Origin: Lachnospiraceae bacterium
GTDB taxonomy: Bacteria > Bacillota > Clostridia > Lachnospirales > Lachnospiraceae
Assembly (NCBI GenBank): GCA_910576125.1
Contig: CAJTHM010000001.1
Span: 390,339 to 454,338, forward strand
Direction: 5' to 3'
Length of the DNA stretch: 64,000 nt
Shown here: in pieces, positions 25,764-34,379 of the stretch
Numbering within the stretch: the first letter of the stretch is position 1
How the letters are laid out: the number at the start of each line of letters is the position of its first letter
The notes under the pieces: model-generated
Told to the model about the DNA's origin: nothing
Database searches by the model: none
Seen by the model: the letters and a program-made list of their open reading frames with translations, nothing else
Position numbers and translations under genes: made by a program

Positions 25764-25867
25764 CCACGTCTCCCTAACGTTTCATCCGAACTGCGAATCC
25801 TCATACTCCCCAGGTCAGTTGTGTGCAGCCTGTCCAAATTTTCCAGCAGCGTATTTGCTGTTTCCAT
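25760..25867 (-). CDS. 35-residue small protein, DUF3781-like N-terminus
   Basis: ATG 25867, preceded by GGAGAGAAAGGA, opens a 35-codon frame whose TGA overlaps the kinase start (ATGA). It reads METANTLLENLDRLHTTDLG then SMRIRSSDETLGRRG. The LLENLDRLHTTDLG part resembles the start of DUF3781 proteins, which often accompany such regulators, but the rest of that domain is missing. Either it is a shortened relative or a small protein coupled to kinase translation. The good ribosome site and the overlap support real translation. Confidence 0.5.
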   Translation of the reverse strand: METANTLLENLDRLHTTDLGSMRIRSSDETLGRRG

Positions 25868-25933
25868 TCCTTTCTCTCCTCACCTTTAACCCGTTTCCTC
25901 CCAAGTTGCTCCAAAAAGCAGAGAATGCCCGCT

Positions 25934-26605
25934 TTACTCCACAATATACCCTTGTCCTACTTTCGTGGCAATGAAATCCGCAAGCCCCGCGCCCTCCAGC
26001 TTCTTCCGCAGCCTGGTCACGTTCACCGTCAGGGTGTTCTCCTCCACATAGGAATCCATCTGCCACAGCCTGGTCATCAGCGTGTCCCGGCTGACCACTT
26101 TTCCTTTGTTCTCCATCAGCGTCTGCAGAATGCGGAACTCATTCTTCGTCAGTTCAATCCGCTCCCCCTCATAGGTCAGGGAAGCACTGTTCAAGTTCAG
26201 CACAGCCCCCCTGTGCTCCAGCATCGGGACTTTCCCGGCCATATCGTAAGTCCTGCGCAGCAGAGCCTGTATCTTGGCGGTCATCACCTGCAAATCCACC
26301 GGCTTTGGGATGAAGTCGTCCCCGCCCATGTTCATGGCCATGACGATGTTCATATTGTCGGAGGCCGAGGAGATGAACACCACCGGCACATTGGAAATTT
26401 TGCGAATCTCGCTGCACCAGTGGTAGCCGTTAAAGAAAGGCAGCATGATATCCATCAGCACCATATGAGGGTCATATTCCGCAAAGGCGGGAATGATATT
26501 CTGGAAATCCCTGACGCACAGGCACTCGTTTCCCCAACTTTTAATCTGCTTCTCCATAGCCTCTGCCATCGAAAAATCATCCTCTACAATCATAATCCGA
26601 TACAT
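25934..26605 (-). CDS. BceR-like OmpR-family response regulator
   Basis: 223 residues from ATG 26605 (MYRIMIVEDDFSMAEAMEKQ), with GGAG four bases upstream. The receiver domain has the acidic pair EDD, phospho-acceptor Asp in HMVLMDIMLPFFNGY, and the conserved Lys in DFIPKPVD. The C-terminal winged helix carries IELTKNEFRILQTLMENKGK and ENTLTVNVTRLRKKLE. It is the partner of the kinase encoded downstream and should activate the bceAB-like genes when a peptide antibiotic is present. A promoter lies about 190 bases upstream. Confidence 0.92.
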   Translation of the reverse strand: MYRIMIVEDDFSMAEAMEKQIKSWGNECLCVRDFQNIIPAFAEYDPHMVLMDIMLPFFNGYHWCSEIRKISNVPVVFISSASDNMNIVMAMNMGGDDFIPKPVDLQVMTAKIQALLRRTYDMAGKVPMLEHRGAVLNLNSASLTYEGERIELTKNEFRILQTLMENKGKVVSRDTLMTRLWQMDSYVEENTLTVNVTRLRKKLEGAGLADFIATKVGQGYIVE

Positions 26606-26794
26606 GTCTCCACGCCCCTGTTCCAGGATTCTTCCACAATATGGCATACCCTTCCTACTCGTATTTTCTGCTACAGCCGTATTTCACGGAACCTATACTG
26701 CTTAACGATTTCACTTGCCGCGAGACCGGACTGCATAACGCTGACTGGTCCAATCCCACGATTACATGAGACAGTATTCAGCATTATGCAGTAT

Positions 26795-26823
26795 ATTGTA
26801 TAATAGATGAAAGCGAATTGCAA
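26795..26823 (-). promoter_or_regulatory. Promoter of the Bce-type two-component operon
   Basis: On the minus strand TTGCAA (26818-26823) and TACAAT (26795-26800) with a 17-base spacer. The leader of about 190 bases to the regulator start contains an imperfect inverted pair, ACTGCATAACGCTGA at 26730-26744 and TCAGCATTATGCAGT at 26778-26792. Confidence 0.65.
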
Positions 26824-26974
26824 GATTCTGCCAGTTGAAAAAGGCAAATTGATACACTTAAAATCAAAGATTCGTCCCCTTGACATTGACCAGCGTCAAG
26901 TGATATAGCAGTTTCCTGGAAAAATCCCCGGGCGGCGGGTTCAACATGGCCCTGGAAGCCCGGAAATCTCCGCA

Positions 26975-27003
26975 TTGCCGCCCCGGGAAGAATGTGCTAC
27001 AAT
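26975..27003 (+). promoter_or_regulatory. Promoter of the LytTR regulator gene
   Basis: TTGCCG (26975-26980) and TACAAT (26998-27003) are 17 bases apart, 37 bases before the start codon. The rest of the divergent region 26606-27039 shows only this, the opposite promoter and the short repeats noted there. Confidence 0.6.
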
Positions 27004-27039
27004 GAATAGGCACGAAACTTCCCGAAAGGCGGTGACTTC

Positions 27040-27879
27040 ATGGCTTTCCGTATCGCTGTATGCGACGATGAAGAAGAACAGCTCCTGTCCCTGACCAGCC
27101 TCCTCTCCAAGTGGGCCGGCCGTTCCGGGCTTTCTTTGGATGTGCGCACATTTCCCTCCGCGGAGGCGTTCCTCTTCGCCTATGAGGAGGACAGCGCCTG
27201 CGATATCCTCATACTGGACATCGAGATGAAAGATATCTCGGGAATGGAGCTGGCCAGGCGCATCCGAAAAGAAGACAGGCATGTAGAAATCCTCTTCGTC
27301 ACCTCCCACTTTGAATTCATCAGCGAAGGCTACGAAGTGGATGCCCTGCATTACCTGACAAAACCCGTGGCAGAGGAAAAGCTGTACGCTGTCCTGACGA
27401 AAGCTGTGGACAGGCTGTCCACAGAGCCGCCCTCCCTGATCATCAGCTGCCAGGGAAAAACCATCAAGCTGTATGAGGCGGACATCCTGTATGTGGAATC
27501 TTTCCTGCACTATATATCCATCCATACAGTCCCCCATGCATCCGGGCGTGTCTCCTCCTACGACAGTCCGGGGGGTTACAACGCATCCGGCAGCCCCCTC
27601 ATGCGGCAAGGCGCAGGAATCCCCCATAAAACGATTCCAGCCAACCCGGGCCCGCAGGAGTACAGGATAAAGGAAAGCATCTCGGCCTTTGAGAAAAAAC
27701 TCAGCGCCGACTTCTTCCGCATCCACCGGTCCTACCTGGTCTCCCTGAAGCACATCACCCGGATTTCCCGCACCAGCGTCTCACTGGATTGGGACATGGA
27801 AGAAAAGCATTCCATTGAGCTCCCTCTGGCAAGGGGAAAATATGACGAAATCAACGAAGCTTTCATCCGAAGGAATTAA
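27040..27879 (+). CDS. LytTR-family response regulator with an insertion in the DNA-binding domain
   Basis: A 279-residue protein. The receiver domain has CDDEEEQ, phospho-acceptor Asp in ILILDIEMKDISGMEL, and Lys in LTKPVAEEK. The LytTR DNA-binding domain starts about 143 (IISCQGKTIKLYEADILYVE) and ends with FFRIHRSYLVSLKHITRI. Between its second and third strands there are about 45 extra residues (about 166-212, rich in Gly, Ser, Pro, His). A normal AgrA-like protein is about 240 residues. It likely controls the kinase and ABC genes downstream; GAAAGGCGGTGA precedes the start. Confidence 0.88.
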   Translation: MAFRIAVCDDEEEQLLSLTSLLSKWAGRSGLSLDVRTFPSAEAFLFAYEEDSACDILILDIEMKDISGMELARRIRKEDRHVEILFVTSHFEFISEGYEVDALHYLTKPVAEEKLYAVLTKAVDRLSTEPPSLIISCQGKTIKLYEADILYVESFLHYISIHTVPHASGRVSSYDSPGGYNASGSPLMRQGAGIPHKTIPANPGPQEYRIKESISAFEKKLSADFFRIHRSYLVSLKHITRISRTSVSLDWDMEEKHSIELPLARGKYDEINEAFIRRN

Positions 27880-27954
27880 GGCGCAGGAATCCACCCCCAA
27901 AGCAAAGAACCCGCCCCAGTCCCGAAAGGACACCGAAAGCCACCGGAGCATAAT

Positions 27955-28605
27955 ATGAGAAAGAAAACCTATCTAAAGCTCACAGAATACCAGACAGAAC
28001 AATCCAGGCAGCACTTGGGCGAGGTACAGAGCATCTATCAGGAGATGCGCGGCTACAAGCACGACTTCCACCACCACCTCCAGACCCTGAAAGGCCAGCT
28101 GGAGGCCGGCGAGACCAAAAGGGCCCTGGCTTACATCGAACAGCTTGACCGTCAGCTCATGAATGTGGACACTCTGTTAAAGACCGGAAACGTGTCCCTG
28201 GACGCCATCCTGTCCGCTAAAATCGCCCAGGCCAAGGGGGCAGGCATCGCCGTCAACGTGAAAGCCAATGTCCCCGACCACCTCCTGCTCTCCGACCTGG
28301 AACTCAGCATCCTGGTGGGAAACCTCCTGGACAATGCCATCGAAGCCTGCTGCGCCGCGGAAGGCGAACGGTTCCTGCGCCTCTTTATAGGCATGAAAGG
28401 CAAAATGCTCTACTTTTCCATGCTGAACTCCGCCGGAGCCAGGCTCTCCAAGAAAGGCCGCCTGTTCTCCTCCCGCAAAGAAGGCCTCCACGGCTTCGGT
28501 CTGCGCCGGGCGGATGCCATCCTGAAAGAGCACGGCGGCTGGTGCAAATACAACAGCGAGGATGGGGCTTTCACCTCCGAGTTCCTTGTTCCGGCCATGG
28601 AATAA
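27955..28605 (+). CDS. GHKL-family histidine kinase without membrane domain
   Basis: 216 residues. SIYQEMRGYKHDFHHHLQTL contains the phospho-accepting His region of AgrC-like kinases (RxxxHDxxNH form). LLDNAIEAC is the N box, and GLHGFGLRRADAILKEHGG the G box. AgrC-type kinases normally carry six or seven N-terminal helices that sense a peptide. This one starts only about 45 residues before the His box and has no hydrophobic segment, so it is cytosolic. It follows the LytTR gene by 75 bases, so it may be a shortened kinase relying on a different sensor, or a degraded one. Confidence 0.8.
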   Translation: MRKKTYLKLTEYQTEQSRQHLGEVQSIYQEMRGYKHDFHHHLQTLKGQLEAGETKRALAYIEQLDRQLMNVDTLLKTGNVSLDAILSAKIAQAKGAGIAVNVKANVPDHLLLSDLELSILVGNLLDNAIEACCAAEGERFLRLFIGMKGKMLYFSMLNSAGARLSKKGRLFSSRKEGLHGFGLRRADAILKEHGGWCKYNSEDGAFTSEFLVPAME

Positions 28606-28623
28606 GCCCGCCCTTTGCCGCCC

Positions 28624-28956
28624 CTATTCCACCGTTTTTTGGTACCGGCCTGTCCCGAAATGCATGCCATCGATGAATTCCTCCACGTTCCCTGCCGCCA
28701 GCAACAGCCACTGGTTCAGCGCATCCATATCTGTCTGGGCATATACGGCCTCCTTCACCTTTGGCGGAACCGTCCCTTTTGCCGACAGCAAAACCAGTAT
28801 GCTCTCCGCCTTTCCCTCTGCCTTTCCTCGCCAGCTCCGCTGCCGCACCCCATGGCTTTCCGGGTTCTCCCCATACCAGACTTTCTGCGGCATTACCGTG
28901 AGATGCCTTATCCTGCGCTGATAGTAACTCCTCCTGTTCCGGCAGAAAGAGCGCAT
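28624..28956 (-). pseudogene. C-terminal remnant of an Rpn/PD-(D/E)XK-like gene
   Basis: The minus-strand frame ending at 28624 contains GKAEGKAESILVLLSAKGTV then PPKVKEAVYAQTDMDALNQW LLLAA, the charged repeat and helical tail typical of Rpn-family proteins. The nuclease core is missing and the upstream part does not match the family. It is the only recognisable content of the gap 28606-29198. Confidence 0.55.
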
Positions 28957-29198
28957 TCTGAATCATTCCGGGATAATCCAAAACAATTCCGGGATAAACT
29001 TACAAAGTTAAAAACGGCAATTCATGCCCTGTCAAAAGCAATTCGTGCACAGTCTGTTATTCCGCGCCATTCTGCGATAAAATAAAAGAAACAAACTGCC
29101 ACAGCGCCTTTTCCCGGACAGCCCAAAAATCATCCGGCAGATTTGCCCGCGAAAAACCGTACAGCAATCGCAGAATCAAAAGACAGGAGACGACACAT

Positions 29199-31034
29199 AT
29201 GAAAGAAAACAGGAAACCCAAAGTCAGGCCCTACCGCTCCACCCTGGACAATGCCCTCTGGAGCTTCCGGGAAATCCTCAGGAAAGCGCCCGTATGCTTT
29301 CTCCTGATGGCGCTGGAGGTGCCGCTGAGCGTATGCCTCTCCTACACGGAGGTCTATCTTCCCTCCCTTGCGGTGGCCCTGGTCACAGGAGGGGCCTCCC
29401 TGCGCCATATGACCCTCAGGGTAGGCCTGGTCATCACGGTGATGCTCCTGGCAAGCGCACTGCGCACCTTTTGCGAGAAGCTCTCCGAAACCTATTACCT
29501 GTCAGAATATAGTTTCTACAAAAACGTGGATTCGGACAGGAAGTCCATGACCTGCTTTTTCCAGGACTACGAGAGCAAAGATATCCGGGACTTAAGCGAC
29601 AGAGCCGCCAGGGCCACACAACGGTGGAACGGAGTGCTGCCTGTGGCAGACGTGCCCAGACGAAGCATGAAGCTGATAGAGAATGTCCTCTGCTATCTCC
29701 TGTTCGGATCGGTGATTTCTTTCGTCAGTCCCCTGCTGGTGCCGATTCTGACCATCGCTCCCATAGTCAACTGGCTCTGCGCCAGAGCCTACCGGAACTG
29801 GGAGTACGCCCACCGCGATAAATGGACCGATATCGACCGCAGACTGTGGTATGTCCAGGGCGAAACCGCCGATTTCAGGGCAGGCAAGGACATCCGCATC
29901 TATGGCTGCGCCGGATGGTTCAGACAGGTCTACTCCGACCTGTGCTCCCAGCGCTCTTTCTGGAACCGACAGCTTGTCTGGAGAAGCTTCCTCTCCCGGA
30001 TAGCAGACCTGCTCGTCATCCTGCTGCGGGACGGCGCCGCCTACGCGCTGCTGATCAAAATGACGCTTCAAGGAGAGCTTACCGTGGACAGATTCCTCCT
30101 GTACTTCTCGGCCATCTCCATGTTCGCCTCTTTCATCGGCAACATCATGACCGAGTGGAGCGGCATCCGCTCCACCAGCCTGAACCTCTGCGATTTCCGC
30201 CAGTATCTGGATCTGCCGGAGCAGGACGGCACCGGGGAGACAGACGCAGAGCCCTATCTCCACAGCGCCCCCGAAATCACTTTCGAGCATGTCTCTTTTC
30301 GCTATAAGGGCACCGAAACCGACACCCTGACAGACTTGGAGCTGACCGTGAAGCCCGGCGAGAAAGTGGCTCTGGTAGGCTTAAACGGCGCAGGCAAGAC
30401 TACCCTGGTAAAACTCCTGTGCGGGCTTTACCTGCCCACAGAGGGCGACATCAAAATAAACGGCGTCTCTTTCCGGAAATTCCGCCGGAAAGACTATTAC
30501 CGCCTGTTCTCTCCCGTGTTCCAGGATGTGCAGACCGGGTTCTTTACCCTGGCGGAGACAGTCTCCGGGCAGATTCGTGGCGGCACGGACTTTACCCGGG
30601 CCGAAGAGTGCATGAAGCTGGCGGGGCTGGGCGAAAAGCTCTCCTCCCTCCCCCAGGGCATCCACACCAGGCTGGACAAACAGCTCTATGCGGACGGCAT
30701 CGAGCTCTCCGGCGGCGAAGCCCAGAAACTGATGCTGGCCAGGGCCCTCTACAAGGACGCGCCCATCCTGGTGCTGGATGAGCCTACCGCGGCCCTGGAC
30801 CCCATCGCCGAGAACCAGATCTATCTGCAGTATCAGGAAATGACAAAGTCCAAGACCTCCCTGTTCATCTCCCACAGACTGGCCTCCACCCAGTTCTGCG
30901 ACAGAATCCTCTATCTCAAAGACGGGCGGATTACAGAGGAGGGAACCCATCAGGAACTGATAGCTCTGGGAGGCGAATATGCGAGCCTCTATGAAAAGCA
31001 AAGCTGCTGGTACAAGTGTGAGAAAGAGTTCTAG
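29199..31034 (+). CDS. ABC exporter half-transporter, first of a pair
   Basis: A 611-residue fusion of a six-helix membrane domain (about 20-320) and an ATPase domain: Walker A GLNGAGKTT, signature ELSGGEAQKLMLARAL, Walker B ILVLDEPTAALD, H-loop FISHRLAS. The membrane domain is divergent (RIYGCAGWFRQVYSDLCSQR). Together with the next gene it is expected to form a heterodimeric exporter of peptides, lipids or drugs in the cytoplasmic membrane. No peptidase C39 domain and no precursor peptide are visible nearby. It follows the LytTR/GHKL pair on the same strand, which suggests regulated export. Confidence 0.9.
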   Translation: MKENRKPKVRPYRSTLDNALWSFREILRKAPVCFLLMALEVPLSVCLSYTEVYLPSLAVALVTGGASLRHMTLRVGLVITVMLLASALRTFCEKLSETYYLSEYSFYKNVDSDRKSMTCFFQDYESKDIRDLSDRAARATQRWNGVLPVADVPRRSMKLIENVLCYLLFGSVISFVSPLLVPILTIAPIVNWLCARAYRNWEYAHRDKWTDIDRRLWYVQGETADFRAGKDIRIYGCAGWFRQVYSDLCSQRSFWNRQLVWRSFLSRIADLLVILLRDGAAYALLIKMTLQGELTVDRFLLYFSAISMFASFIGNIMTEWSGIRSTSLNLCDFRQYLDLPEQDGTGETDAEPYLHSAPEITFEHVSFRYKGTETDTLTDLELTVKPGEKVALVGLNGAGKTTLVKLLCGLYLPTEGDIKINGVSFRKFRRKDYYRLFSPVFQDVQTGFFTLAETVSGQIRGGTDFTRAEECMKLAGLGEKLSSLPQGIHTRLDKQLYADGIELSGGEAQKLMLARALYKDAPILVLDEPTAALDPIAENQIYLQYQEMTKSKTSLFISHRLASTQFCDRILYLKDGRITEEGTHQELIALGGEYASLYEKQSCWYKCEKEF

Positions 31035-31127
31035 GCACCATCTTATTTCTATTGTCCTGTGCAGCTATCATGAATAAAATGTTACGAATTTATATGAGCG
31101 CATTATAGTGCGCGGGAGGGTATATTT

Positions 31128-32954
31128 ATGACATTATCAGAACATATCCAGATTTCCAGGAGGGCCATACGCCATCTCTTTTCCCTGAGCAGGGCCTATG
31201 CCACATGCCTTATACTGAACGCATTCCTCCAGAGCCTGCTGCCCTATGTGCCTATCTACTTTTCGGCACGGCTCATAGATGCGCTGTATGAAAGGCAGCC
31301 TGTGCAGACGCTGGCGCTCTATGTAGCCCTCACGGTGGGAATCGTTTTCCTGATGAGTCTCGCAAGCGCCTATCTGATTTCCAGGCGGGACATCGCCGAC
31401 AATGAATTATACTTAAACGAGCAGTGGGCCTTCTCTGAGAAAGCCATGCAGATGGCCTATGCCTCCATCGAGGATCCGGAGGTGACGCTTCTGCGGAAGA
31501 GAATCGCCATGGAATCCCAGACAGGCTACGACCTGTGGTATCTGACGTCCTCCACGGAGAAGCTCGTCTTCAGCGTGACCAGAATCCTCGCCTCCCTTTC
31601 CATGACCCTGTCTTTCTTCTTTCTGGAGGGAATCCCTTTCCTGATGAAGCTGGGGTTCGTGGGCGGCATCCTGCTCACCATTCTGTGCGGCGCGCTCACC
31701 TCCAGGAAAAGCGAGAGCATGTTCAGCCACTTCATGAACGTTGCCGTCCACATGAATGTCTTTAACGGGAAATACAATGACTATATCGGCCACTACAGCA
31801 GCGGCAAGGATATCCGCCTCTATGGCATGTCCGACGGCCTGCTGGCCCTCATTACGGACACTATGACGGAATACCACCGGCACTCTCTGGAAATGTGCCG
31901 GAAGCAGGCCATTCTGAAAGCGGCAGATGAGGCCATGAACCATATCCTGCGGTTCTGTGTCTACATGATACTCCTCTACGCGGCGCTTTGCGGCCAGATT
32001 ACCGTAGGCTCCATCGCCCGCTATGTGTCCTGCGTCATGCTGCTGCTCACTGCCGCCTCCGAAGCTGTGGCAAATGTCCAGAGGGCTCTGGTGAACCATA
32101 CCTACTTAAAGCGCTATTTCTCCTATCTGGACATCCCCAACCCCATGTATCAGGGCTCCCTGACTGTGGAGAAACGGGATGACAACGAGTACTTTGTGGA
32201 ATTCCGTGACGTGTCTTTCCGATATCCCAATACCGACACCTATGCCCTGCGCCATGTGAACCTGAAATTCAAGATAGGGGAGAAGCTGGCCATCGTAGGC
32301 AAGAACGGCAGCGGCAAGACTACCTTCATCAAGCTCATGTGCCGCCTCTACGATCCTACGGAGGGAGAGATTCTGCTGAATGGGGTCAATATCAAAAAGT
32401 ACGACTACGATGAATATATGTCCATCTTTTCCATCGTGTTCCAGGACTTTAAGCTCTTCGCTTTCCGCCTGGGACAGAACATGGCCGTCAGCCCCGAATA
32501 TGACAGAAAAAGGGCCATGCAGTGCCTGGAAAGGGCAGGCTTCGGGGAGCGCCTGGCCGCCATGCCGGAGGGCACGGAGAGCTATCTGTACAAAGAATTC
32601 GACGAAAGCGGCATCGAGATATCGGGCGGCGAGGGGCAGAAAATCGCCCTGGCCAGAGCCCTCTACAAGGACGCGCCTTTCCTGATCTTAGACGAGCCCA
32701 CGGCCGCCCTTGACCCTGTTTCCGAGTATGAAATCTACAGCAGCTTCAATGAAATCGCCGGGGACAAAACGGCCATCTATATCAGCCACAGACTGGCCTC
32801 CTGCCGCTTCTGCGACAAGATTGCGGTGTTCGATGCCGGCAGCATCGTGCAGACAGGCAGCCATGGGGCGTTGATTGCCGATGAGAATGGCATATACCAT
32901 GAGCTGTGGCATGCACAGGCACAGTACTATACAGAAGATGTAACAGGAACCTGA
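31128..32954 (+). CDS. ABC exporter half-transporter, second of a pair
   Basis: A 608-residue membrane-ATPase fusion: Walker A GKNGSGKTT, signature EISGGEGQKIALARAL, Walker B FLILDEPTAALD, H-loop YISHRLAS. It starts 93 bases after its partner, with GGGAGGG upstream, and ends at a large hairpin. The two ATPase domains are related but distinct (the central ISGGEGQKI versus LSGGEAQKL), as in heterodimeric exporters. Both sites keep Walker B Glu-equivalent residues. Substrate unknown. Confidence 0.9.
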   Translation: MTLSEHIQISRRAIRHLFSLSRAYATCLILNAFLQSLLPYVPIYFSARLIDALYERQPVQTLALYVALTVGIVFLMSLASAYLISRRDIADNELYLNEQWAFSEKAMQMAYASIEDPEVTLLRKRIAMESQTGYDLWYLTSSTEKLVFSVTRILASLSMTLSFFFLEGIPFLMKLGFVGGILLTILCGALTSRKSESMFSHFMNVAVHMNVFNGKYNDYIGHYSSGKDIRLYGMSDGLLALITDTMTEYHRHSLEMCRKQAILKAADEAMNHILRFCVYMILLYAALCGQITVGSIARYVSCVMLLLTAASEAVANVQRALVNHTYLKRYFSYLDIPNPMYQGSLTVEKRDDNEYFVEFRDVSFRYPNTDTYALRHVNLKFKIGEKLAIVGKNGSGKTTFIKLMCRLYDPTEGEILLNGVNIKKYDYDEYMSIFSIVFQDFKLFAFRLGQNMAVSPEYDRKRAMQCLERAGFGERLAAMPEGTESYLYKEFDESGIEISGGEGQKIALARALYKDAPFLILDEPTAALDPVSEYEIYSSFNEIAGDKTAIYISHRLASCRFCDKIAVFDAGSIVQTGSHGALIADENGIYHELWHAQAQYYTEDVTGT

Positions 32955-32973
32955 GCCCTGAAAGAACGGAAAG

Positions 32974-33041
32974 GCCCGCCGTGAAGCTTATACTGCATAA
33001 CGCTGAATATTGCCTGCAGTATAACTTTCTGCCCGGCGGGC
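32974..33041 (+). terminator. Large composite hairpin after the ABC pair
   Basis: Outer stem GCCCGCCG (32974-32981) with CGGCGGGC (33034-33041), inner stem ATACTGCA with TGCAGTAT, and then TTCTGAC. It can end transcription of the exporter operon. Its inner part repeats the ACTGCATAACGCTGA motif also seen upstream of the Bce operon. Confidence 0.55.
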
Positions 33042-33054
33042 TTCTGACATCTCC

Positions 33055-33672
33055 CTATTTTATAAATAATCCGGCCAGCTCCTCCTGCCTCCCCTCCGGC
33101 GAGTAGATATTGATTCCCTCCACATCCGTGCTTCTGTTGCTGAAAGCCGGGAACAAAAATCCCCAGTCCGGCATCCCTGCCTCGTAGTCTCCGCTCACAG
33201 GGCATACTGCGCAGACCAGGAAGCTGTATACCTCCTCCGACTCCCACTGCTCCGCCTTGTCGCTGCGCTTCACGGGCACATCATAGTTCCCCTGAAAGAA
33301 ATAGATGCAATATGGGAATCCCGGCTGATACCGCTCCCCGATATATTCGTACAGGGAAAGCAGCAGCGCGTCGTTTTTCAATTCGCACTCCCGCAATGCC
33401 ATAAGCAGCTGCCAGATGCTTCCCGGCTTTCTGTCCCCGGGCTGGAAGCGGAAATTTTTCAGTTCCACATTTGTATCGGAAAACGGGATGGCTTTGGCTA
33501 TCTTCAGATTCCTGGTCCGCTCCGCGGCGGTCAACTTCAGAAAGTGGGTATTGAAAGTGCCGTCCACATAGCCTTCCTCGTCCATATAAGCGCCTGCTAT
33601 CCTGCCGAAGCAATTTCTTGAAACCGTCATCCTTCTGGTAATTTCCAGCATGTCCTCTCTGTCTATGTGCAT
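33055..33672 (-). CDS. DUF4317-family protein, short form
   Basis: 205 residues from ATG 33672 (MHIDREDMLEITRRMTVSRN), with GGAGG upstream. It matches the N-terminal half of DUF4317 proteins: CFGRIAGAYMDEEGYVDGTF, YIGERYQPGFPYCIYFF, then SEEVYSFLVCAVCPVSG and WGFLFPAFSNRSTDV. The family is usually near 390 residues. Here the protein stops after GINIYSPEGRQEELAGLFIK, so the second half is missing, by truncation or as a short subtype. Function of the family unknown. Confidence 0.75.
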   Translation of the reverse strand: MHIDREDMLEITRRMTVSRNCFGRIAGAYMDEEGYVDGTFNTHFLKLTAAERTRNLKIAKAIPFSDTNVELKNFRFQPGDRKPGSIWQLLMALRECELKNDALLLSLYEYIGERYQPGFPYCIYFFQGNYDVPVKRSDKAEQWESEEVYSFLVCAVCPVSGDYEAGMPDWGFLFPAFSNRSTDVEGINIYSPEGRQEELAGLFIK

Positions 33673-33884
33673 ATCCCGCCTCCATTTCCACCAGGTTCCC
33701 TCTGCGTTTTTATTTGATTTTATCACAGATATTTCCCGGCTTCAAGACATACGGCTCCCGGCAGGCAGATTCTGAAATGAGGCCAAAATGAAAATCCATC
33801 TGCAGATTACTTTGTCTGCCGATGGATTCTTCACTTTCCTTATTCCGTTTTCTCTCATTTCCAGCGGATGTGCAGCCTGGGCAG

Positions 33885-34148
33885 CTACATCGCGCCGCCC
33901 TGCTGGTGCAGATATTTCTCTTTCGTGGCAAGCCCTCCCCTGATATGGCGTTCGGACTTGTTCAAGTCCAGCACCTTTCTGGCCTCTGACGCTAATGCGG
34001 GATTTACCTGCATGAGACGCTCTGTCACATCCTTATGTACCGTGCTCTTGCTGACCCCAAAAGCCTTGGCCGTCTGCCTGACCGTGGCGTTGCTGTCGAT
34101 GATATAGTTCGCGATGCTGACGGCACGCTCTTCGATATAATCCTTCAA
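33885..34148 (-). CDS. spoIIID: Sporulation transcriptional regulator SpoIIID
   Basis: An 87-residue protein starting with TTG at 34148 (MKDYIEERAVSIANYIIDSN), with a GGGGG ribosome site upstream. The helix-turn-helix ATVRQTAKAFGVSKSTVHKD and the tail LNKSERHIRGGLATKEKY are diagnostic of SpoIIID, the mother-cell regulator that switches genes on and off after engulfment. It stands as a single gene. It is the strongest evidence here that the host forms spores. Confidence 0.97.
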   Translation of the reverse strand: MKDYIEERAVSIANYIIDSNATVRQTAKAFGVSKSTVHKDVTERLMQVNPALASEARKVLDLNKSERHIRGGLATKEKYLHQQGGAM

Positions 34149-34300
34149 AGGAATACCCCCATGGGATATTTTTTACTATTGTATGAAGGATTTGGGGAGG
34201 GTATGACTGGATTGGGGGAGCTGATATGGAATTTTTTACTAATCGGGAACACGACCAGGAACGGTAAAATTAAGTTAATAGATGGAGAATACGCATAGCA

Positions 34301-34332
34301 CAGCTCACCAGCCAATAAGAGTCGGTGAGCTG
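34301..34332. terminator. Hairpin between spoIIID and an ATPase remnant
   Basis: CAGCTCACC (34301-34309) pairs perfectly with GGTGAGCTG (34324-34332), and GCACCATTTT follows. It may serve as a plus-strand terminator. The rest of 34149-34379 shows nothing else. Confidence 0.45.
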
Positions 34333-34379
34333 CACCATTTTCCGCATCGCTCCCAAAAATAGTGTTTGCAGCATGTGGT

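Noticed and set aside
28606..31127. A precursor peptide for the ABC exporter pair
   Set aside because: No short frame with a double-Gly leader and good ribosome site was seen next to the exporters.
34298..34335. Hairpin ending in GCACCA that looked like a tRNA 3' end
   Set aside because: No cloverleaf arms can be drawn around it; it is a simple stem-loop.
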